Source: an uncultured Spartobacteria bacterium | Lineage (GTDB): Bacteria; Verrucomicrobiota; Verrucomicrobiia; Chthoniobacterales; Terrimicrobiaceae | NCBI GenBank assembly: GCA_937960895.1 | Contig: CALCJD010000028.1 | Coordinates: 1 to 18,818, forward strand | Direction of reading: 5' to 3' | Length of the DNA stretch: 18,818 bases | Shown here: positions 1 to 6,071 of the stretch, one piece after another | Position numbering within the stretch: position 1 is the first letter of the stretch | Layout: each line of letters starts with the position of its first letter | Notes under the pieces: generated by a model | The model's input: only the letters and a program-made list of their open reading frames with translations | Told to the model about the DNA's origin: nothing | Database searches by the model: none | Position numbers and translations under genes: made by a program

Positions 1-60
1 GGAAGCCTTTTTTTCAACCGGAGCCAAAGGGCCTGTTTTCGCCGCAGTCCACGAAAAGGG

Positions 61-1170
61 TCAGGGGGATTTTTGCGGATGGCGGGTGGATTCCCGCCAG
101 GCGATCTCTCCCGGCAGCGTGACGGTCATGGCGGATTTCGGCAGGTTTTTTTTGGAGATCAGACTGAGAAGAATCTCAACGGCTTTTTCCGCCATGGCTG
201 CCAGGGGCTGAATGATGGTGGTCAGCGGGATGTAACCGTATCCGGACATCACCGTTCCATCATTGCCTGTGAGGGCCATTTGATCGGGAACGGAAACGCC
301 TTCGCTGCCACACGCTTTCAAGGCCCCCGCCGCCCAGTCGTCGTTTGCACAGACAACCACTTCAGGGAGTTCCTTTCGGGCGAGAATCTGCCGCATGCCG
401 AGTTCTCCGACATGATAGGGGTCTTCCCAGTCAATGGGAGTCGGAGTGAGGAAAACCTCCCCCCGAACACCGGTTTTCGGGGTTCGGATGGGGGTGTTAT
501 GGACAGTCCCCCCCACGGCTTCAATGGCGCGGCGAAATCCGCGGGCTCGTTTGATTCGAGGACTGGATTCCCCTTGGTTTCCGGAGTTGGACCAGTTGGT
601 GAGATAAACCAGCGATCGATACCCGGCGGACAGCAGTCCGCTGACCAGTCGAAACGAATCCTGTTCGTAGTCGGATTCCACATGGGGAACTCCCTCAAGA
701 AAAACGCCGCCCATGGAAACCACCGGAATGCCGTGTTGACGAATGCTGGCCAGAAAATCGGCGGGCATCCACTCCGTGGGCGAGATCAGGACGATGCCCT
801 CCACCCGGTTGTCCAAAAGGGCGGACAGAACCGTCTCAATGCCCCCGTGCTGATACCAGGTCACATCATACAGCATGAGTTGATAACCGGCTTTCTGGAC
901 GGCTTTGGCCATGAACAGGGCGTTTTGCGTGCTCATCTGCGCAATCCCGCCGAAGTTTACGACCCCAATGACCCCGCTCTTTCTTCCGCTCACGATTTGG
1001 GCCATCCGGTTGGGCCGATACCCCAGCTCCTTCGCAGTGCGAATAATCCGCTCCCGCATCTCCTTGCTGAGCTTGATGTTTGTATTGGTATAGAGGCCCA
1101 GTGCGCATCCCACAGTCTGTCGGGAGACTCCGTGAATTGCCGCAATGGTGGCTTGGGTGACTCGGCGCAT
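61..1170 (-). CDS. LacI/GalR-family transcriptional regulator
   Basis: Predicted DNA-binding transcriptional regulator with a sugar-type effector domain, 369 aa, of usual length for the family. Residues 5-26 form the N-terminal helix-turn-helix (VSRQTVGCAL at 15-24), followed by the hinge signature GYRPNRMA at 50-57. The core then opens with SGVIGVVNFGG, as in the periplasmic-binding-like effector domain. The family normally has TVSRxLN in the recognition helix. Here it is TVGCALG, so the usual Ser-Arg pair is Gly-Cys, which hints at an unusual operator. The gene is divergent from the DUF4838 gene, a normal arrangement for a local repressor. Inverted repeats at 1169-1179, 1184-1197 and 1269-1284 lie at or upstream of its start. 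I see no Shine-Dalgarno sequence before the ATG. Family assignment is firm; effector and targets are inferred from context. Confidence 0.95.
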   Translation of the reverse strand: MRRVTQATIAAIHGVSRQTVGCALGLYTNTNIKLSKEMRERIIRTAKELGYRPNRMAQIVSGRKSGVIGVVNFGGIAQMSTQNALFMAKAVQKAGYQLMLYDVTWYQHGGIETVLSALLDNRVEGIVLISPTEWMPADFLASIRQHGIPVVSMGGVFLEGVPHVESDYEQDSFRLVSGLLSAGYRSLVYLTNWSNSGNQGESSPRIKRARGFRRAIEAVGGTVHNTPIRTPKTGVRGEVFLTPTPIDWEDPYHVGELGMRQILARKELPEVVVCANDDWAAGALKACGSEGVSVPDQMALTGNDGTVMSGYGYIPLTTIIQPLAAMAEKAVEILLSLISKKNLPKSAMTVTLPGEIAWRESTRHPQKSP

Positions 1171-1179
1171 TACCGTAAT
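1169..1179. promoter_or_regulatory. Small inverted repeat over the regulator start codon
   Basis: ATTAC-C-GTAAT is a perfect 5-bp inverted repeat with a 1-base centre. It overlaps the ATG of the LacI-type gene (CAT at 1168-1170 on the plus strand). The arms match the core of the AATTAC-N4-GTAATT repeats found elsewhere in the window, but the spacing is three bases shorter. It may be an autoregulatory site or chance. Confidence 0.3.
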
Positions 1180-1183
1180 TTAA

Positions 1184-1197
1184 CGGCTCGCGAGCCG
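1184..1197. promoter_or_regulatory. Perfect 14-bp palindrome, candidate operator
   Basis: CGGCTCGCGAGCCG is a perfect 14-bp palindrome with a central CG, 13 bases upstream of the regulator's ATG. LacI-family operators are typically even palindromes with a central CG pair, so a role in autoregulation is plausible. It could also be a hairpin in the 5' leader of the regulator mRNA. Its sequence is unrelated to the AATTAC-type repeats. Confidence 0.4.
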
Positions 1198-1265
1198 GAC
1201 GACCAGTGTTTGCTAAAGGTTGGAGCGAATTTTTTCATGTTCCATTGAGCGCCCAGGATGGGAGG

Positions 1266-1284
1266 ATGAATTACAGGAGTAACT
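1266..1284. promoter_or_regulatory. AATTAC-type inverted repeat, candidate LacI operator copy 1
   Basis: AATTAC-AGGA-GTAACT at 1269-1284 is a 16-bp inverted repeat with one mismatched pair. It has the same arm length and 4-base centre as the repeats at 13267-13282 and 13494-13509. Read on the minus strand, the site ends in GTAATTCAT, a 9-mer shared with the other two. It lies 42 bases before the preferred ATG (1326) of the DUF4838 gene and about 100 bases before the regulator start, so it could control either. No convincing -10/-35 pair is seen beside it. Confidence 0.5.
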
Positions 1285-1325
1285 TTTGGATCGCCAAGAC
1301 CGGACTCCCGGCCTATGGTGGAGGC

Positions 1326-3662
1326 ATGTTGTTTTGGCGGGCGCTGCGTTGTTGGACGATTGGTCTGTTGGCGATTTTCCTGTTGCCGGGATGGAATGGG
1401 CGGGCGGAGGAGCCCGGTTGGGATTTGGAAACGCTCAGGCGTGCGACGATTTATGTGCCGCCGGAGGTTCCCCGGAAGAAGAAGGACGGCGGGGATCTCG
1501 TTCGGAAGGCGGCCCAGGATTTGCGGGATTACGTAAAAAAAATGACCGGCGTGGAACTTCCGGTCACGGAGATCGAGAGTGCGAAGGGGATTCCGGCGGA
1601 TCAGCCGGCTTTTGTTCTGGATGAGTTGGCCAGGCAACTCGGAGCCAGACCTCCCAAGACGGAATTTGGCGAGGACGGGTATGTTCTGGAGTGCAAAGGA
1701 CCGCTGGTGCTGCTTGCGGGGGAAGGCGGGGCGGGGACGGCCTACGCGGTGGCGGATTTTTTGCATGAACAGGGGGTTCGGTTCTACATGCCCGGGCCTT
1801 ATGGAGAGGTGGTGCCGTCCCGCACCCGGCTGGTATTGCCCGGGAAGCCCCGGGAAGAGGTCCCGGCTTTTGAGGACAGGCGTCTGTGGTTGAACGGCGG
1901 ATCGGCAAACCGTTTTTCCGAGGTTTCACCGGGAGTTCCCGATGATTTTGCCGACTGGCTTCGCCGCAACCGGGGCACTTTGTCCGGTCGTGTCCCCACC
2001 AGACACATGTGGAGTTCGGTTTTTCGCTCCAGCGGTCTCACCCGGCAGGAGGCGTTTGAAAAGCACCCCGATTGGTTTGTGGTCGTGCGCGGGCAACGCA
2101 ATCCCCGGCACCTGAATTTGCTCAACGAAGAGGTGGTGGATCTATTTGTCCGGCATTTCCAGAAGCAACTGAAAGGGGTGCCCAAGGACGAAGCCCGCGT
2201 CCTATCGATTTCGCCGGACGATCAGGTGATTGTCAATGAGTCGGCGGAAGCCGCCCGGTGGATGGAGGCCAAGGACATCATTTTCACGAACCTGCCGGAT
2301 GCAACGGACTACCTGATTCAGTTTAACAATCGGGTGATTGAAAAACTGAACGCGGAATATCCGAACGTGCGCCTGGCGTTTTACGTGTACTCCAACTACC
2401 AGAACGCCCCGAGCAGGGTGGTCATGAACCCTCATCTCATCCCGTTTCTCGCCCCCTTGAATTTCAGCCGCTACCATGCCCTGACGGATCGGACCAAGCC
2501 CAGCCGCACCCTGCTGGCCCATGTGGTCGACCGCTGGGACGCGACCGGGGCGAAACTGGGATGGCGGGACTATGCCTTTTTGTGTCCGGACGCGATGCTG
2601 CCTTTCAATCGGCTGCACATGACCCGCAGGGACATCCCGTGGCTCCATGATCGCGGGGTGCGGTATTTGAGCCTGGAGACCATTTCCAACTGGCCCAATC
2701 TCGTGCCCGAACTCTATTTGCTCACCCGGCTTCTTTGGGATGTGCGTGTGGACCAGGAGGCCGAATTGAAGGAATTTTACACACAGTTTTTCGGTCCTGC
2801 CGCGGGGCCGATGGAGGCCTATGTGAACGAGGTTTCCGCGGCCTATGATTCCCTCCCGTTCTCCTCGGGAAACAAGGAGTTTGTCGCCTCGGTGTTCACA
2901 CCCGAACGCCTGGCCGGTCTGCGCGGAAAACTGGAGGAGGCCAAAAAGCTCGCTGCGGAAGACGGGCAGATTCTGCACCGCATCGGGCTTTTTGAGACGG
3001 CGTTGCGCCAGGCCGAGCGGTTCATGGCCATGCGGGAGGCGGTGAACCGCTTCGACTACGAGACTGCGGAAAGACTCAACCAGTCGATCCTTCAGGCGTT
3101 TGATGAGGATCTGAAATTCGATCCCCACACCAACACGATGTTTGTGAAGGACGCGTGGTATCGCCGGTTTTTTGGGGATCAAATCGGGAAAGTCGCAGAC
3201 TGGGTGAAGGGAGCGGAGGTCCTCTACGTTTTTCCGGATGAATGGCCCGCCCATTTTGACTTCACCAAAACGGGGGAGGCCGAGGCGCTGCCGCATCCCG
3301 GGACGAGGGCCTTTGAGCTGTTCTCGCTGAAAACCTATTCCCGTTCGCTGGCCGAGCAGGGGTGGGAAAAATTCCGGGGCGACATCTGGTACCAACAGAA
3401 GTTCCCCGCGGTGCAGGTGCCTCTGGGGAAAAAACTTTTCCTGGTCTTTGGGGGAGTGGACCGGTTTCTGAAGGTGTGGATCAATGGAACCGTGGTGGGA
3501 GAAGGCAACGGGGCCCGCGGTTTTGATCCCGTGCTTCTCCCGGTGGACGCGTCGATCCTGTCGGACAAGGGCAACACCCTGACCGTGCGCGTGAACAACG
3601 AGGCGCCCACCGAGTTGGGCGTGGGAGGATTGATCCGCCCCGTCGCTTTGATTGCAAAATAG
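1326..3662 (+). CDS. Secreted DUF4838 domain-containing protein (first copy)
   Basis: Predicted exported protein of 778 aa. The start at 1326 opens directly on a signal peptide (MLFWRALRCW, hydrophobic core, cleavage near NGRA-EE at 27). The frame is open from an ATG at 1206, but that extension would put 40 residues before the signal peptide and would translate the operator-like repeat. Residues about 30-180 resemble the alpha-glucuronidase-like N-terminal domain common in this family, including GTAYAVADFLHEQGVRFYMP and then GEVVP. The DUF4838 region covers about 190-500, with conserved-looking HMW (228-230), SPDD (296-299) and ETISNW (451-456). The C-terminus from about 700 (VWINGTVVGEG) looks like a jelly-roll sugar-binding domain as in GH2 proteins. 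DUF4838 has no established activity; a role in polysaccharide breakdown is inferred. A GGTGGAGG lies only one base from the ATG. Confidence 0.88.
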   Translation: MLFWRALRCWTIGLLAIFLLPGWNGRAEEPGWDLETLRRATIYVPPEVPRKKKDGGDLVRKAAQDLRDYVKKMTGVELPVTEIESAKGIPADQPAFVLDELARQLGARPPKTEFGEDGYVLECKGPLVLLAGEGGAGTAYAVADFLHEQGVRFYMPGPYGEVVPSRTRLVLPGKPREEVPAFEDRRLWLNGGSANRFSEVSPGVPDDFADWLRRNRGTLSGRVPTRHMWSSVFRSSGLTRQEAFEKHPDWFVVVRGQRNPRHLNLLNEEVVDLFVRHFQKQLKGVPKDEARVLSISPDDQVIVNESAEAARWMEAKDIIFTNLPDATDYLIQFNNRVIEKLNAEYPNVRLAFYVYSNYQNAPSRVVMNPHLIPFLAPLNFSRYHALTDRTKPSRTLLAHVVDRWDATGAKLGWRDYAFLCPDAMLPFNRLHMTRRDIPWLHDRGVRYLSLETISNWPNLVPELYLLTRLLWDVRVDQEAELKEFYTQFFGPAAGPMEAYVNEVSAAYDSLPFSSGNKEFVASVFTPERLAGLRGKLEEAKKLAAEDGQILHRIGLFETALRQAERFMAMREAVNRFDYETAERLNQSILQAFDEDLKFDPHTNTMFVKDAWYRRFFGDQIGKVADWVKGAEVLYVFPDEWPAHFDFTKTGEAEALPHPGTRAFELFSLKTYSRSLAEQGWEKFRGDIWYQQKFPAVQVPLGKKLFLVFGGVDRFLKVWINGTVVGEGNGARGFDPVLLPVDASILSDKGNTLTVRVNNEAPTELGVGGLIRPVALIAK

Positions 3663-3704
3663 AATGATCAACACCGAAGACATTCGAAAACGGCAGGACG
3701 GGGG

Positions 3705-3724
3705 ATTTTCCGGGATCGGGAAAT
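3705..3724 (+). other. Weak stem-loop between the DUF4838 gene and the small secreted protein
   Basis: ATTTTCC at 3705-3711 can pair with GGGAAAT at 3718-3724 (one T-G wobble, 6-base loop) and is followed by T-rich sequence. The right arm can instead pair with TTTCCC at 3731-3736. Either could end some transcripts of the upstream gene, but both stems are A+T-rich and short. The rest of the 173-base spacer shows no clear promoter or operator. Confidence 0.2.
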
Positions 3725-3835
3725 TTCGTCTTTCCCTTTGGGGGGCGGACAGCGAGCCTCGTTCGACGCGGGACTTCACGGCCCTGAGTTCCCCGACTCC
3801 CTGAAACCTTTGTCACCCAATTCCATCTCCCCTTT

Positions 3836-4537
3836 ATGAAACCGTATCTTCTCTCCGCTCTTTGCAGCCTCGTCATTGTGGGCCTGGCTTCTTCCGCCAC
3901 AGGTTCGGGCGAGTTGATCACTAACGGCGCATTTTCGTCCCTGGAGGGTTGGGGACCGGAGGAGACGGCGGAAAACCGTAAGATCGCCGATCTCAACAGT
4001 CCCTTCAGCGAGGTGTATCCGGACAATGGGAAAGCCGTGCGGCTCCTCGGTTCCTCGAAGACCCGTTTGCCGTATCTGCAACAGACCTTCCCCGCAGTGA
4101 CGTCCGGGAAGGTGGAGGTGTCTTGGGATTTTTATGTGCCGGAGGACACTGAGGATCCTTCCGCGCCCGGGTGGGGGGTGGCGTTGTATGACGGCAAGAA
4201 CTTTAAAATGAGCGTCGCGGGAGTCACGATCAGCAGCCGTTTTCGGTTGAATGGCGAACAGGGAGCCGGCGGCCCCATCCTGCTGCAGAAAAAGTTTCCG
4301 GCAGGCCAATGGTATCATTTTCAGGCCATTCTGGACCTGGACGCGAAAACCTGGTCGGGGGCACTGAGGGCGCAAAATGGGGCTGAAGAAACCTTTCACG
4401 ATGTGGCCTTTCACCCCACGGACGGGGAGGGCGTTGAAGTGGGAGGAATCCGCTTTGGTTCGATGGCTGCGGGAAAAGATCAGGCTCCCAAGCCATTTCT
4501 TTTTGATAATATCTCCGTGCGGCCTGTTGCCCCTTAG
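3836..4537 (+). CDS. Small secreted protein, carbohydrate-binding-like beta-sandwich
   Basis: A 233-aa predicted exported protein. Residues 1-24 form a signal peptide (MKPYLLSALC, hydrophobic stretch, ASSATGSG). The mature part opens with LITNGAFSSLEGW (28-40), the form in which CBM4/9-like and related galactose-binding-type sandwich domains begin. It ends with FLFDNISVRP, the usual closing strand. In between are strand-like segments such as KVEVSWDFYVPE and WYHFQAILDLDAKTW. There are no catalytic motifs, so a binding or structural role is the best guess. The gene lies 173 bases downstream of the DUF4838 gene on the same strand and may be cotranscribed. It converges with the sulfatase gene across 37 bases with no obvious terminator. 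No Shine-Dalgarno sequence precedes the ATG. Export and fold class are fairly secure; the ligand is unknown. Confidence 0.75.
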   Translation: MKPYLLSALCSLVIVGLASSATGSGELITNGAFSSLEGWGPEETAENRKIADLNSPFSEVYPDNGKAVRLLGSSKTRLPYLQQTFPAVTSGKVEVSWDFYVPEDTEDPSAPGWGVALYDGKNFKMSVAGVTISSRFRLNGEQGAGGPILLQKKFPAGQWYHFQAILDLDAKTWSGALRAQNGAEETFHDVAFHPTDGEGVEVGGIRFGSMAAGKDQAPKPFLFDNISVRPVAP

Positions 4538-4574
4538 GGTGGGGACGGCAGGAGGTGCGCGGAAAGAGGGATAC

Positions 4575-6053
4575 TCAGGGGGCCGGGAAAAGCGAAGGGC
4601 GGGGAAAGGCAACTCCCGGACCGAATTCGGCCAAACCTGTCGTAATATACGAGTTGATGGCCTGGTCACCTTGCTCGCAGGCAAAAGCCCAGAGTCGGCG
4701 ATAAAGATTCTCCCGAATCCCGGCGGTTTCCGGGTCCTGGGCCCGGTTGACGGTCTCGCCGGGATCGTCCCGCAAATTGTAGAGTTCATCGAAATCGAAG
4801 CCGTTGAAAATCAGCTTCCATTCGCCGGTGAAGATGGATCTCTGGATGCCGTAAAGCTCGGCTCCGTTGAATTGGGTGAAGCAGGCGTCCCGCCACTTTT
4901 CCGGCGTCCGCCCGTGCAAAAAGGGGACCAGGCTGTGTCCGGGCAGTTCGGGATCAGGGGAGAGTCCCGCCAGTTCCCGGATGGTGGGGGCGATGTCAAT
5001 CAAGGAGACCATTTGGTTCACCACTGTGCCGTGGGGAAAGTCATGTCCGGGAGCGCGGATTATGAGAGGCACGTCATAGGCCCCGCGGAAGCAGGGCAGT
5101 CCTTTGCACCACAGCCCATGTTCCGCCAGATAGTCGCCATGGTCGGAGCAATAAATCACCACGGTGGAGTCCATCTGTCCGCTCTCTTCCAACGCGCGGA
5201 GAACGCGTCCGAAGAGGTAATCCTGATGGGAGCAACTGGCGAGATAGTGCCGGATGGCTTCCCGATGTTCCTCGGGACCCAATTGGGAAAAACGCCGGCG
5301 CATCCGTCGATACAGTCCTGGCTTGTCATTCATGGCGTCATCGAAGTTCTCCGGCAGCGAAATTTCGATGTCCCGGTAGAGTTCGAGAAAACGTTCCGGC
5401 GGCGTGTAGGGATCGTGCGGACCGAGAGTGCCGATGTAGTGACACCAAGGGCGTGTTCCGGTCCGGTTTCGAATGACCTCCACGGCGGAATCCACCTGAA
5501 GGTCGTCACTGGTGCGGTCCGGTCCGGGACCGTACAAAAAATAATCCCCGTAACCCGGGCGTTTGATTTCTCCAGGTTGCCGCGGAGTGTCCGCCGAATG
5601 GCCTGCTCCGGTGGCGTATTTTTCCCAGGTGAGCCCCATGACTCCCTGCCCCTGATGGCGGGCGGCGGCAGTGATGGTGTGGACTTGGAACCCGCGGGTC
5701 TCGGGGCCTTCGTCCCAACTCACATGCCATTTTCCATTCCAGTCCAACTGATAGCCCCTTTCGGCCAGGGTTTCACTCCAGCACCGCACGCCGGGATTGA
5801 GGCCGGTGGAGAGAGCGGTCTGCACGCAGACATTGTTCCAGACCCCATGACGGGAGGGGTACAGCCCGGTGAAAAAACTGGCCCGCGAAGGACAGCAATG
5901 GGGCGATACGGCCCAGGCAGAGGAGAACGTGACGCTCTCCCGACGGAATCGATCGATCTCCGGCGTCAGCGCCGGGGAGCCGGGCCGGGTCGTGGACCCC
6001 CGTTGTTGATCGGTCATAAAAATCAGCAGATTGGGCGGACGATCGACAGGCAT
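4575..6053 (-). CDS. Type I (formylglycine-dependent) sulfatase
   Basis: Predicted sulfate-ester hydrolase of the alkaline phosphatase-like fold, 492 aa, of usual length. Cys53 in PHCCPSRASFFTGLYPSRHG is the CxPxR cysteine that a maturing enzyme converts to formylglycine. Other family positions are present: metal site D15-Q16 in FMTDQQR, R57, K108 and H110 in GKWH, H213 in GPHDPYTPP, D304-H305 in SDHGD, and K317. The natural substrate cannot be read from this; sulfated polysaccharide is likely from context. It is the last gene of the minus-strand operon, 18 bases after the second DUF4838 gene. No signal peptide is present, since the protein starts MPVDRPPNLLIFMTD, so it should be cytoplasmic unless translation begins elsewhere. 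The upstream TAG of the DUF4838 gene is in the same frame, six codons before the ATG. No maturase gene lies in the window. Confidence 0.95.
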   Translation of the reverse strand: MPVDRPPNLLIFMTDQQRGSTTRPGSPALTPEIDRFRRESVTFSSAWAVSPHCCPSRASFFTGLYPSRHGVWNNVCVQTALSTGLNPGVRCWSETLAERGYQLDWNGKWHVSWDEGPETRGFQVHTITAAARHQGQGVMGLTWEKYATGAGHSADTPRQPGEIKRPGYGDYFLYGPGPDRTSDDLQVDSAVEVIRNRTGTRPWCHYIGTLGPHDPYTPPERFLELYRDIEISLPENFDDAMNDKPGLYRRMRRRFSQLGPEEHREAIRHYLASCSHQDYLFGRVLRALEESGQMDSTVVIYCSDHGDYLAEHGLWCKGLPCFRGAYDVPLIIRAPGHDFPHGTVVNQMVSLIDIAPTIRELAGLSPDPELPGHSLVPFLHGRTPEKWRDACFTQFNGAELYGIQRSIFTGEWKLIFNGFDFDELYNLRDDPGETVNRAQDPETAGIRENLYRRLWAFACEQGDQAINSYITTGLAEFGPGVAFPRPSLFPAP

Positions 6054-6071
6054 CTCGGAGAAGGGCTTGCT

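Noticed and set aside
1..60. Possible gene end or terminator left of the regulator
   Set aside because: Only 60 bases are available. CCTTTT and AAAAGG arms exist but are far apart, and the T-run is on the wrong side for the regulator transcript.
73..1248. Open frame of 391 codons on the plus strand
   Set aside because: Antisense to the LacI-type gene; the translation is low-complexity Gly/His/Arg-rich without domains, as expected of a shadow in G+C-rich DNA.
2202..3779. Open frame of 525 codons on the minus strand
   Set aside because: Antisense to the first DUF4838 gene; no domain signal.
4640..4650. CGTA-ATA-TACG inverted repeat as another operator
   Set aside because: It lies inside the 3' end of the sulfatase coding region, has short arms and does not match the AATTAC spacing.
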